Positions 8,922 to 16,542 of a stretch of 64,000 nt of DNA are shown in pieces. The position numbers were made by a program, and so were the translations under genes. Every line of letters starts with the position of its first letter. The first letter of the stretch is position 1. Source of the DNA: Pseudodesulfovibrio senegalensis (GTDB lineage: Bacteria; Desulfobacterota; Desulfovibrionia; Desulfovibrionales; Desulfovibrionaceae); assembly GCF_008830225.1 (NCBI RefSeq), contig NZ_WAIE01000004.1, forward strand, positions 62,001-126,000, read 5' to 3'. Below the pieces are notes generated by a model. That model did not search any database and was not told the origin of the DNA. It saw only the letters and a list, made by a program, of their open reading frames with translations.

Positions 8922-8987
8922 TTAGACCTGCGGGGTGCCCTTGGTGTTCACGACATGGGGCACAAGATCCATTGACTGGCTATACAT
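8922..8987 (-). CDS. Possible 21-residue small protein or leader peptide
   Basis: Minus-strand ORF coding MYSQSMDLVPHVVNTKGTPQV then TAA. Its ATG is preceded at ideal spacing by AAAGGAG, the best ribosome site in this otherwise gene-free stretch between rsgA (ends upstream at 8716) and the receiver gene at 9165. No similarity recognised. It could be a real small protein, or a leader peptide whose downstream sequence (a GCCGTA / TACGGC hairpin around 8895-8915) forms a control structure. Supported only by the ribosome site and the compact frame. Confidence 0.35.
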   Translation of the reverse strand: MYSQSMDLVPHVVNTKGTPQV

Positions 8988-9164
8988 CCAAACTCCTTTG
9001 GCGTGTTAAGATGCCGCTTTTGTGAAGAAAATACGGAGCAGTGTCAACCCTGCTTCGGCGAGGGGCGGCCGCAAAAAGATAAAGGGCCTCAGGCAAACGC
9101 CTGAAGCCCTTTTAGGTCCCGGAACAAGGCCCCATGTCCGGGACGCAATATGGTTGCGGGCGAG
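8988..9164. other. Intergenic region holding the operon terminator
   Basis: No gene is supportable between the small ORF and the receiver gene. With the flanks this is part of a gap of nearly 450 bp downstream of rsgA's start; besides the small ORF and the terminator at 9081 I see nothing specific. Confidence 0.5.
9081..9113 (-). terminator. Terminator of the TetR-SulP-phosphorelay operon
   Basis: The stem AAGGGCCTCAGGC / GCCTGAAGCCCTT with loop AAAC has T-rich sequence on both sides (AAAAGGG / CCCTTTT). It is placed about 50 bp after the last gene of the minus-strand operon. Confidence 0.8.
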
Positions 9165-9593
9165 CTACCAGCCTTTGCTGCCCATGATTTCTTTCATCTT
9201 GGCTTCGGTCTCGCGTTCCACCAGCAGCATCTTCTTGGCCTGGGCCTTGTGGATTTTCTCGGTCAGCGAGTTGATGTCCGCGGGTTTTTCCATGAAGTCC
9301 ATGGCTCCAAGCCGCATGGCTTCCACGCCCTTTTCCAGCGAGGCGTGCCCGGTGAGCAGGATGATCTGCATGTTGGGACGCTCGGCCTTGATGCGCTTGA
9401 GCACCTCGATGCCGTCCATGCCGGGCATTTGCAGGTCCAGCACCACGGCATCGAACGAGTCCTGATTCACGGCGTCCAGCGCGGCGTTGCCGTCCTGTGC
9501 CGTGGTCACTTCCATGCCGCGCAGGTTCATGCGGTCCGAAAGGTTTTGCAGGAAATCGGTTTCGTCGTCGATGAGCAATACTTTTTCAGCCAT
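9165..9593 (-). CDS. Single-domain response regulator with C-terminal helical tail
   Basis: Receiver (CheY-like) protein of 142 residues, last gene of the operon. Acidic pocket LLIDDETDF at residues 6-14, phospho-acceptor Asp in VVLDLQMPGMDG near 55, signalling Thr in LLTGH and the Lys of EKPAD near 105. After the receiver fold (about 120 residues) there is a short charged helix (KKMLLVERETEAKMKEIMGSKGW region) but no DNA-binding domain, so the output is probably protein-protein contact or phosphotransfer. It lies 51 bp downstream of the degenerate kinase gene and closely resembles the receiver moieties encoded upstream in the same operon, suggesting duplication. Confidence 0.9.
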   Translation of the reverse strand: MAEKVLLIDDETDFLQNLSDRMNLRGMEVTTAQDGNAALDAVNQDSFDAVVLDLQMPGMDGIEVLKRIKAERPNMQIILLTGHASLEKGVEAMRLGAMDFMEKPADINSLTEKIHKAQAKKMLLVERETEAKMKEIMGSKGW

Positions 9594-9644
9594 CTGGGGT
9601 CTCCTTGTGTGGCTTTGATTGAATGAAGTGTATTCTTTGCCCGT

Positions 9645-10268
9645 TTACGCCTGCCGGAGCGGGAGGGTCAGCTCCAGCGCGTTGCCGTGTGCGTGCAGGG
9701 TTGCGCCCACGGCTTGGGCCGTTTCTCGCAATTGTTGGTCGGGCGCGGGTTCCTGTTCCAATCCCTGGAGCAGGACCTGTACGCCGTCTGCCACGGTGGT
9801 GGCGGAAAATTTCAGGGCCGTGCCCTGCTGTGCGCTCTCCAGCGCGCAGAGTATCATGCCGTGCAGCACGCGCTCCACGCCGTACGGGTCGGCCCGTAAA
9901 TGGGCCTCTCCGGGCAGCGCTTCCAGCGTGGCACCCTTGGCGTTCACCGGTCGGCGGCACAGCTCGCTCATGAGCGTCAGCATTTCGCCCATGTCCATGG
10001 AGCGCACGTCCTCGTCCACGCTGTGGGCAAAGGTGTTCATGTTCTTGATGATCGAATCTCCGCGGCGCACCTGTCCCAGTATGGACTTGGCCACCGACAC
10101 CAGACGCTCGGGCTCGATGGGCCGCCCCTTGTCGGCCAGCATGCACAGGTCGTCCAGCAGGCCTGCGCTTTCGTTGATGACCGCCAGCACGTTCTTGAGA
10201 TCGTGCGAAATGGTGGCGCTTACGCGGCCGAAGAATTTCAGGTCTTCGCGTCGGGATGATTCGCTCAT
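9645..10268 (-). CDS. Histidine kinase-like protein with degenerate ATPase domain
   Basis: Protein of 207 residues with a histidine-kinase dimerisation/phospho-acceptor helix: VSATISHDLKNVLAVINESA at about 16-35 carries the H-box His and following D/N. The region where the ATP-binding domain should be (residues 100-205) keeps the overall fold length, but the N-box is ERVLHGMILCALESA without the invariant Asn, and no G1/G2 glycine boxes are visible. It therefore probably cannot phosphorylate itself and may act as a phosphotransfer or dimeric scaffold protein (Spo0B-like), an inference. Only one base separates its start from the stop of the receiver gene at 10270, indicating translational coupling. 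Confidence 0.75.
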   Translation of the reverse strand: MSESSRREDLKFFGRVSATISHDLKNVLAVINESAGLLDDLCMLADKGRPIEPERLVSVAKSILGQVRRGDSIIKNMNTFAHSVDEDVRSMDMGEMLTLMSELCRRPVNAKGATLEALPGEAHLRADPYGVERVLHGMILCALESAQQGTALKFSATTVADGVQVLLQGLEQEPAPDQQLRETAQAVGATLHAHGNALELTLPLRQA

Positions 10269-10269
10269 G

Positions 10270-10623
10270 CTATTTCTCCATGACTCTACGCAGGGTTTCC
10301 ATCAAGTCTTCGATGGCCACGGGTTTGATCAGGTAGAAGGCGGCTTCGGCGCACCCTTGTTTGAAGTCCTCTTCGGACCCGTGTCCGGAAAGGAAGACAA
10401 AGCGCATGTCCGGGCACAGGGCCGAGAGTTCGCGCCGAAGTTCAAGCCCGCTCATGCGGGGCATCTTCATGTCCAGCACGGCCACGTCAAAGCATTTTTC
10501 CTTGGCCATTTCAATGGCATCCGTGCCGCAGCAGCAAAATTCCGCGTGAATGCCGCGCATGTCCAACCGTTCAGCCATGGCGGAAACCAGTTCGTGTTCG
10601 TCGTCTACCAGCAGTATTTTCAT
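10270..10623 (-). CDS. Single-domain response regulator
   Basis: CheY-like receiver of 117 residues with nothing beyond the receiver fold. Motifs: LLVDDEHEL at 4-12, phospho-acceptor in VAVLDMKMPRMSG near 52, FLSGHGSEED and the Lys of LIKPVAIED near 101. The insert CCCGTDA after beta-2 is a run of three cysteines, unusual and possibly redox or metal sensitive. The start overlaps the stop of the sensor kinase gene by four bases (ATGA), so the pair is translationally coupled. It most likely receives phosphate from that kinase. Confidence 0.9.
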   Translation of the reverse strand: MKILLVDDEHELVSAMAERLDMRGIHAEFCCCGTDAIEMAKEKCFDVAVLDMKMPRMSGLELRRELSALCPDMRFVFLSGHGSEEDFKQGCAEAAFYLIKPVAIEDLMETLRRVMEK

Positions 10624-12359
10624 GCCTGTTCAGCCTTGTTGGTTGTGGGGGTTATGGGCAGTGTGATGGTGAAGGTGGTTCCCTTGCCCACTTCGCTTGC
10701 CACGGTCATGGTGCCGTCCAGTTCCTGCACCAATCCGTACGTGATGGAAAGGCCCAACCCGGTGCCGCCGCGTTTCTTCTTGGTGGAGAAGAACGGTTCG
10801 AATATGCGTTTGCGGTCGTTTTCCGGGATGCCGCAGCCGTCGTCGCTCACCGTGAACTGCAACGCGTTGGGCCCGGCCTTGTGGGCCGTGATGGTCAGGG
10901 AGCCGCCGTCGTTCATGGCCTGGAAGGCGTTGTTGACCAGGTTCAGGAATATCTGCTGCAACTTGCCGCGGTCCGAGGTGAAATCCGGCAGGTCGTCGGG
11001 AATATCCATGGTGATGGATATGCTGCGGTATTCGGCCTCCTTGTGCAGAAAGCCGATGACCTCGGTGGCCAGTTTCTTGAAATGAATCTGTTCCATGGCC
11101 ACGTCGATGTGCCGGGCAAAGCTCAGCAGCCGTTTGGTGATGGTGCCGCAACGGTGCACGGACTGGAGAATGGAGTCCACGTTGCGCACCAGCCGTTCAT
11201 CCTTGCCGTATTCGTCGCGGAAGGTGAAGATGTCCTTAATGAGTCCGGCCTTTTCGTTGATGATGGCCAGCGGATTGTTGATCTCGTGGGCCACACCCGC
11301 GGCAAGGCGTCCGATGGAGGCCATGCGGTTGGTGTGTTCCATGTGGTGCAGGGTCTTGGCCCGGGTCTGGTCCGCAATGAATATCTTGGAAACCATGCGG
11401 GTGGCCACGCCCACGATGACCAGCAGAATGACCACGATGCTGACCACCAGCAGCCAGAGCAGTTCCATGCGGATGGTTTCCCATGGCTGCATGACCTGTT
11501 CGGTGATCTTGACCACCATGAGCACGAACGGGGTGTCCGTGATGAACGCGTACCCAACCATGACGCCGGTACCGTCTTTTTCCTGCGCTTCGAGCACGGT
11601 GGTCTTGGACGAATACTCGGGCATGGGCAGGCCGAGGTCCGTGAGAACGTCGCCGTGCCAGCGCGAAGGGGTCTGGAGCGTGCCCTTGTGGTTGGTGATG
11701 AACACATCGCCGCCGTGGGCGAGGTCCAGCGAGGCCAGCAGCGCGTTGAAGCGGGCCGTGTCCAGGGTGGCGCGTATCACATAGGGACCGTCGGGTCCGG
11801 TTTCCGGGCAGCGCACCGCCACAATCAGGTGCGGCTCGTCGCGGTAGCCCAGAAACACGCCGCTGATGTAGGCACCCTTTTCACGGGTGCGGGTGAACCA
11901 GTATTGCTCCCCGTAGTCCCGGCCCTGCAGTTCGTAGGGGCCGATGTAGGCCACCTGCCTGCCGCTGCCGTCGATGAGCCCGATGTCCACGAATCCGCCG
12001 AAGCTGCTTTTGAGTCCCTGCAGGATGCTTTTCAGCCGTTCGGGATTGCGCAGGTTGCGCACGGATTCGCGCTGGGCGATGAATTCCAGCGCGCTTTTGC
12101 GTTCGTCCAGAAAGTAGGCCACCGAGCGGCGCGTGTTGGAGGTGACCCGCGTGAGACGCAGGATGTTTTCGGATTTCAGGGAACGACGGGTGACGTTGTA
12201 GTCCATGAAGGTCATGATCAGAAGCGGCACAAGGGCCACCACGGTCAGCAGGCCGATTGCCTGCCGCCATGTGCGCCTGTAGTTGAACAGGCTCTTGTGC
12301 GGTCCGGCGTCCGGGTTGGTATCCCAGAAATCCGGTATCAATCGCTTCAGAAAGGACAT
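10620..12359 (-). CDS. Membrane sensor histidine kinase with periplasmic Cache-like domain
   Basis: Two-component sensor of 579 residues. TM1 (about 35-55, IGLLTVVALVPLLIMTFMDY), then a periplasmic sensor of roughly 240 residues with the dCache pattern (VDIGLIDGSGRQVAYIGPYEL, GYRDEPHLIVAVRC), TM2 near 300-322 (LLWLLVVSIVVILLVIVGVA), then HisKA with H-box GVAHEINNPLAIINEKAG near residue 356 and a complete HATPase: N-box FLNLVNNAFQAM, G1 DDGCGIP, F-box FEPFFSTK, G2 GGTGLGLSI. This is an active NtrB/AtoS-like kinase by motif. Cache sensors bind small ligands such as carboxylates or amino acids; the signal is unknown, though co-transcription with a SulP transporter suggests an anion. It sits 21 bp after the receiver fusion gene. 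Confidence 0.92.
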   Translation of the reverse strand: MSFLKRLIPDFWDTNPDAGPHKSLFNYRRTWRQAIGLLTVVALVPLLIMTFMDYNVTRRSLKSENILRLTRVTSNTRRSVAYFLDERKSALEFIAQRESVRNLRNPERLKSILQGLKSSFGGFVDIGLIDGSGRQVAYIGPYELQGRDYGEQYWFTRTREKGAYISGVFLGYRDEPHLIVAVRCPETGPDGPYVIRATLDTARFNALLASLDLAHGGDVFITNHKGTLQTPSRWHGDVLTDLGLPMPEYSSKTTVLEAQEKDGTGVMVGYAFITDTPFVLMVVKITEQVMQPWETIRMELLWLLVVSIVVILLVIVGVATRMVSKIFIADQTRAKTLHHMEHTNRMASIGRLAAGVAHEINNPLAIINEKAGLIKDIFTFRDEYGKDERLVRNVDSILQSVHRCGTITKRLLSFARHIDVAMEQIHFKKLATEVIGFLHKEAEYRSISITMDIPDDLPDFTSDRGKLQQIFLNLVNNAFQAMNDGGSLTITAHKAGPNALQFTVSDDGCGIPENDRKRIFEPFFSTKKKRGGTGLGLSITYGLVQELDGTMTVASEVGKGTTFTITLPITPTTNKAEQA

Positions 12360-12380
12360 TTCGCCACCCGTCTCCCGTTG

Positions 12381-13604
12381 CTATCTGTTCTGGTTGATCT
12401 TTTCGTTGGCCTTTTTCAGCGTTTCGCTGAGAACGTCGATGTCCACCGGCTTGTGCAGGTAGGCAAACGCGCCCAGTTCCATGCATACTTCGCGGTCCTT
12501 TTCCGAACCGTGGCCTGTGAGGATGATGACCTCGATGCCGGGCCGGGTACTCTTGACCCGTCTGAGCACCTCGATGCCGTCGATGCCGGGCATCTTGAGG
12601 TCAAGGATCATCACTTCGGGCTCGTCATCTTCCATGAGATCCAGCGCGGACTCTCCATCGTAAACCACAGCGGAACCCATGTCACGCAGGAGCAGCCGTT
12701 CGGAGAGGGTCTGCACGAATTCGCGTTCGTCGTCCACCAGCAGCACCTTGGACGGCAGGGCGAAGTCCACCTTGCGGTAGATGTCGGTCTGGTGGAAGCC
12801 CTTGCCCACCTGCGTGTTCACGCCGGTCACGCCGTCCACGCCGGAGACGATCTCCTTGAGTTCGCGTTCAAGGCGTTCCAGCATGAGCACGTGCTTGTTG
12901 ATGGTCAGGGTGATTTCGCCCTTGTGCGCCCGCACGGTCACGTTGTGGCCTTCTCCGGCCAGCACGGTTTCCACGGTGGCGGCCAGCAGGAAATCGCGCA
13001 CGGCCTGACGGCTGGCGTCGGTGGTTTCCAGCGCCTTGTTGCCGAGCTGTTCGATGATCAGGTCCGCGCAGCGTTCCACGCCGGTGGAGGCCACGGGCAG
13101 CACCATGTCGTAGAGGGATTCGGCCCAGGGGTCTTCCGCACCGGTCACGGCCTTGACCCATGCAGCGCGGTCTTCGTCGTCCTTGTGGATCAGCTTGTGG
13201 GCGTGCTTTTCGGCATAGCCTTCCTGCTTTTCAGCCACGGCGAGCCGGGCCTGCATGTCGGAGATGAGGCAGACGCGCATGACATGGCTGATTTTCCTGT
13301 CCGCCAGTTGCGAGGCGAAACCGGACACCAGCAGGTTGTCGGCGTCTTCAAGCTTGTGGGCCATGGCCAGCCGCAGCCAGGCAATGGCGCGTTCTTTTTC
13401 ATGGCTGAATTTGTTGAATACGGACGCTCCCGAGGAAAAGGCCCGGGTGATGGCCGATTCGGCCATGCCCGAGAGCTTGGCGGCGTCGGCCACGATTTCC
13501 TGATCGGTGATCAGCCGGTGTTCCGTGGCGTCGAGCACGCGCTTGACCACGAGTCCCGCCTCGGAGAAGAGACCGTTGAATACGGTAATTACGGACATGT
13601 TCAT
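12381..13604 (-). CDS. Fusion of cytidylate-kinase-like domain, BON-like domain and receiver domain
   Basis: Three-part protein of 407 residues. Residues 1-185 follow the cytidylate-kinase-like (AAK26-type) pattern: ITVFNGLFSEAG where the family has ITISREFGSGG, then ITDQEIVADAAKLSGM, DNLLVSGFASQLADR, HVMRVCLISDMQARLAVAEKQ, and the DPWAESLYDMVLPVA end. The glycine-rich P-loop is lost, so catalysis is unlikely. Residues about 195-270 look like a BON domain (NVTVRAHKGEITLTINKHV ... VDGVTGVNTQVG). Residues 285-405 are a complete receiver (LLVDDEREF, MILDLKMPGIDG, LTGHG, HKPVD). It begins 19 bp after the SulP stop and precedes the sensor kinase by 21 bp. It may couple ligand sensing to the phosphorelay; that role is inferred. 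Confidence 0.72.
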   Translation of the reverse strand: MNMSVITVFNGLFSEAGLVVKRVLDATEHRLITDQEIVADAAKLSGMAESAITRAFSSGASVFNKFSHEKERAIAWLRLAMAHKLEDADNLLVSGFASQLADRKISHVMRVCLISDMQARLAVAEKQEGYAEKHAHKLIHKDDEDRAAWVKAVTGAEDPWAESLYDMVLPVASTGVERCADLIIEQLGNKALETTDASRQAVRDFLLAATVETVLAGEGHNVTVRAHKGEITLTINKHVLMLERLERELKEIVSGVDGVTGVNTQVGKGFHQTDIYRKVDFALPSKVLLVDDEREFVQTLSERLLLRDMGSAVVYDGESALDLMEDDEPEVMILDLKMPGIDGIEVLRRVKSTRPGIEVIILTGHGSEKDREVCMELGAFAYLHKPVDIDVLSETLKKANEKINQNR

Positions 13605-13622
13605 ACTCCTTTCGTGCCGCGC

Positions 13623-15746
13623 CTAGGCGAGGTGGCAGACAGAGGTGAGAGGACAGGAATCTTCGCTGCCGTCCTTGTGCGCCTGTTCATGGGTGGCGTA
13701 CAGGGCGGTTTCCATTGTCGGATAGACATGGTCCCTGCCGATCTTTTCGAGCAGGTGGGTGCGTTCCAGCACGGCCATGACCGATTCGTTGACCCCGCTG
13801 AGCGAGATGTCCAGCCCGGAGCTGCGCACGCGGTCCACGATCAGGGAGAGCGCTTCCTCGCCGGATGCGTCCATGTCGTTGATGCCGTTGGCCACGATGA
13901 TGATGTGCCTGAGCTTCTGGTTGTTCATCATGCGGTCCGTGATCTGGTCCTCAAGGAAGCTGGCGTTGGCAAAGAAGAGCGGGCCGTCGAAGCGGACCAC
14001 CGCAATATGTTCGCACTGGCGCAGGCCGTGGGCCGTGGCGTCGCGCAGGGATTCGTCCTCCGAACGGGAGAGGTCCGCCACCTTGGGGCGCATGCTCTTG
14101 TAGAGGAACACGCCCAGCGAGAGGACCACGCCCACCATGATGCCCTTGTCCAGATGCGGGGCAAAGGCCAGGGTGCAGGCAAAGGAGAGGATGGAAATGG
14201 CGCCGTCATACCACTGGGCCTTCCATGCGTGGATGAAACCCGAGGCATTGATCAGCCCGATGACCGCCATCATAATGACCGCGGCCAGCACGGCCTGCGG
14301 CAGGTGGTAGAGCAGCGGGGTGAAGAACATGAGCACGATGACCACCATGAGCGAGGTGAACACGCTGGAGAGGCCGGACACCGCGCCTGCCTGCAGGTTG
14401 ACCGCCGAGCGGGAGAACGAGCCCGAAGCCGGGTAGCTCTTGCCGCAGGCACCGAGCATGTTGGCAAGGCCCTGGCCGATGAGTTCCTGGTTGGGGTCGA
14501 GGCGCTGGCCGGTCTTTGCGGCCATGGCCTTGGCAATGGAAATGGCCTCCATGAAGCCCAGCAACGAGATGATGGCCGCAAACGGGATCAGGTGCAGCAT
14601 GATCTTGAGGTCCAGCTTGGGCATGCCGATGGCCGGGATGCCCGAGGGGACCGTACCCACCACGGCGCCGCCGCCCATGATCCGGAGGGATGCGGTGTCC
14701 AGCGCGGTGTTGCCCACCTTGATGCGCCAGGTGCGGCCGTCCGTGGCCATGCCCTGCGGCGCCTGACCTTGCGGGTAGAGCAGCAGGGTTCCGCTGTCCT
14801 CCACGCCGTCGAACAGGGTGGATCGCAGGTCCTCGCGCAGCAGGTGCGCTTCATGCTTGAGCCGGGATATCTGGATGTTCAGCACGCTGAGGTCGTGCTC
14901 CGCGTCCAGCGCGGCAACGACCTCCTTGGCGGACCGGGCCTCTTCAAGGCTGGCCGTGAGCGCGGTGCGCTGGGTGGCCAGTTCGTCGATGTTTTTCACG
15001 GCATTGTTGAAGGCCAGCACGTTCTGCTGCACTTCGGGTGCGTTGATCGCGTCCAGGGCGATTTTGGAATCGTGATTGAAGCCGAGGCCCCAGGACAGGC
15101 CCGTGGTGATGACCACGGCCACCAGCACGTTGGGGATCTTGGGATTGATGCGTTTGAGGACGATCATGATGGCGAAGGCCAGCACGCCCATGCCCAGCGT
15201 GGGCAGGTGCGTGTAGTGCAGGGCGCTTTTGACCACGTTGATGATGGTTTCATAGTGGTGCTCGGCCTTGTCCACGTATACGCCGAACATCTTGGAAAGC
15301 TGGGATGAGGCGATGATGATGGCTGCGGCGTTGGTGAAGCCGTTGACCACCGGGTGGGACAGGAAGTTGACCACCAGCCCGAGGCGCAGCACGCCCAGCA
15401 GGAACTGGAATCCGCCCACCATGAGCGCCAGCAGGATGGCGTAGGCGATGTATCCCTCGCTGCCCGCTGTGGCCAGCGGCTCGAGCGAAGCCGCGGTCAT
15501 GAGCGATACCACCGCCACGGGACCGGTCGCCAACTGGCGGCTGGAGCCGAACAGGGCGGCGATGAGCGGGGGCAGAAACGATGCATACAGCCCGTAGTAT
15601 GCGGGCATGCCCGCCAGCTGGGCATAGGCCATGGATTGCGGGATGAGAACAAGGGCGACCGTGAGACCGGATATGGCGTCCGCCCGGAGCGAAGCCATGT
15701 CGTAGCCCTTGAACCAGCCAAGGAAAGGAAAAATTTTCGTAACCAT
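13623..15746 (-). CDS. SulP-family anion permease with STAS domain and long internal insertion
   Basis: SLC26/SulP transporter of 707 residues, probably carrying sulfate, bicarbonate or another small anion across the inner membrane. N-terminal hallmark SGLTVALVLIPQSMAYAQLAGMP and later GACGKSYPASGSFSRSAVNLQAG identify the family. A STAS regulatory domain occupies about 575-690 (HIAVVRFDGPLFFANASFLE, NDMDASGEEAL). Between transmembrane segments, residues about 229-369 form an insertion with a coiled-coil look (ALTASLEEARSAKEVVAALD ... LKHEAHLLREDLRS) and a small beta-rich part. ATG 15746 has AGAGGA upstream and overlaps the TetR stop (TGATG), so the transporter is translationally coupled to its putative repressor. 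Confidence 0.9.
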   Translation of the reverse strand: MVTKIFPFLGWFKGYDMASLRADAISGLTVALVLIPQSMAYAQLAGMPAYYGLYASFLPPLIAALFGSSRQLATGPVAVVSLMTAASLEPLATAGSEGYIAYAILLALMVGGFQFLLGVLRLGLVVNFLSHPVVNGFTNAAAIIIASSQLSKMFGVYVDKAEHHYETIINVVKSALHYTHLPTLGMGVLAFAIMIVLKRINPKIPNVLVAVVITTGLSWGLGFNHDSKIALDAINAPEVQQNVLAFNNAVKNIDELATQRTALTASLEEARSAKEVVAALDAEHDLSVLNIQISRLKHEAHLLREDLRSTLFDGVEDSGTLLLYPQGQAPQGMATDGRTWRIKVGNTALDTASLRIMGGGAVVGTVPSGIPAIGMPKLDLKIMLHLIPFAAIISLLGFMEAISIAKAMAAKTGQRLDPNQELIGQGLANMLGACGKSYPASGSFSRSAVNLQAGAVSGLSSVFTSLMVVIVLMFFTPLLYHLPQAVLAAVIMMAVIGLINASGFIHAWKAQWYDGAISILSFACTLAFAPHLDKGIMVGVVLSLGVFLYKSMRPKVADLSRSEDESLRDATAHGLRQCEHIAVVRFDGPLFFANASFLEDQITDRMMNNQKLRHIIIVANGINDMDASGEEALSLIVDRVRSSGLDISLSGVNESVMAVLERTHLLEKIGRDHVYPTMETALYATHEQAHKDGSEDSCPLTSVCHLA

Positions 15747-16342
15747 CAGTTGTTCCTCTGGGTAGCCTGCAGCAGAGTGCGGCATGCGTTCATCAACTCG
15801 TTGAACAATGCGCCTGCGTCGTACAGATTATAGTTCTTGAACCTCACAAGACCATCCACCATGGTAAAAAGAATCAGCGCGGTTTTTCTCGGATGCAATT
15901 CCGGATTTATGGTCCCGTCTTCCTGTCCGGCGATGATCGCCCATTCGAAAAAGTCGGTCAGGCAGTTGTATATTTCCTCAAGATGCTTCCGGAATTCGGG
16001 GTTGGTCTCGGAAAATTGATATACATGATGCCTGTGCAACAACAGGAATTGATCCTCCAGAAAGCCCGCCAGATACAAATAAAAGGAAACGGTTTCTTCC
16101 ACACGGTCCAATCCCGAGCTGAACTCCCGGGCTTCCAGAAATTCCTCGAACTGATGCACGATGGATTTTCTGGTCTGCTCCAGGATGGCCAGCAACAGGC
16201 CCTCCTTGGTACCGAAATGGTAGAATATGGTTCCCTCGGCCGCCCCGGTCAGGCGCGACAACTCCTGCACGGAGGTGTCGCTGTAGCCCTTGTTTGCAAA
16301 CAGCACGGTGGCGACTTTGAGAATTGCTTCCTTTTTTTTCAT
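15746..16342 (-). CDS. TetR-family transcriptional regulator
   Basis: Repressor-type regulator of 198 residues, first gene of the operon. The N-terminal helix-turn-helix is clear: KKKEAILKVATVLFANKGYS, then TSVQELSRLTGAAEGTIFYH and FGTKEGLL. The ligand-binding C-terminal domain is all-helical (FLEDQFLLLHRHHVYQFSE) and resembles fatty-acid or stress-type TetR proteins but the inducer is unknown. ATG 16342 is preceded by GGAGGAG. It heads the run TetR, SulP, kinase-fold/BON/receiver fusion, sensor kinase, receiver, degenerate kinase, receiver. Two related palindromes lie in its promoter region (16371-16386 and 16438-16453), implying autoregulation. Confidence 0.88.
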   Translation of the reverse strand: MKKKEAILKVATVLFANKGYSDTSVQELSRLTGAAEGTIFYHFGTKEGLLLAILEQTRKSIVHQFEEFLEAREFSSGLDRVEETVSFYLYLAGFLEDQFLLLHRHHVYQFSETNPEFRKHLEEIYNCLTDFFEWAIIAGQEDGTINPELHPRKTALILFTMVDGLVRFKNYNLYDAGALFNELMNACRTLLQATQRNN

Positions 16343-16370
16343 TGCATCTCCTCCGAGTGGCGTCGGAAAA

Positions 16371-16386
16371 CCGAGTGACCACTCAG
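16371..16386. promoter_or_regulatory. Operator-like palindrome proximal to tetR
   Basis: On the minus strand CTGAGTGGTCACTCGG, a near-perfect palindrome 29 bp upstream of the tetR start. It shares the CTGAGTnnnCnCTC pattern with the palindrome at 16438. Confidence 0.55.
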
Positions 16387-16430
16387 TATCTTTGTCCCTA
16401 TAAGCGCAAGGCACGAATGTCAAAGAAATC

Positions 16431-16460
16431 GCCAAAACTGAGCGTTTACTCAGTTTTGGC
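16431..16460. promoter_or_regulatory. Perfect 12-bp-arm palindrome, distal TetR operator candidate
   Basis: GCCAAAACTGAG and CTCAGTTTTGGC are perfect inverted arms around a 6-bp centre (CGTTTA). The core on the minus strand, CTGAGTAAACGCTCAG, matches the proximal palindrome. Centres are 67 bp apart, suiting two repressor dimers bracketing the promoter. A terminator for the upstream phosphatase gene is less likely because no T run follows on the minus strand. Confidence 0.6.
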
Positions 16461-16542
16461 GACAATATGTGCGGAACCGTTGGTGATTTTGTGATCAGCT
16501 AATAAAAATCAGCAGGGAGAATTACATTTTTTTTGGTTTCTT

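Noticed and set aside
10881-15308. Plus-strand open frame of about 1475 codons
   Set aside because: It lies antisense to five well-supported operon genes and its translation is rich in Gly, His, Val, Gln and Arg as expected from high-GC shadow frames; no family motifs.
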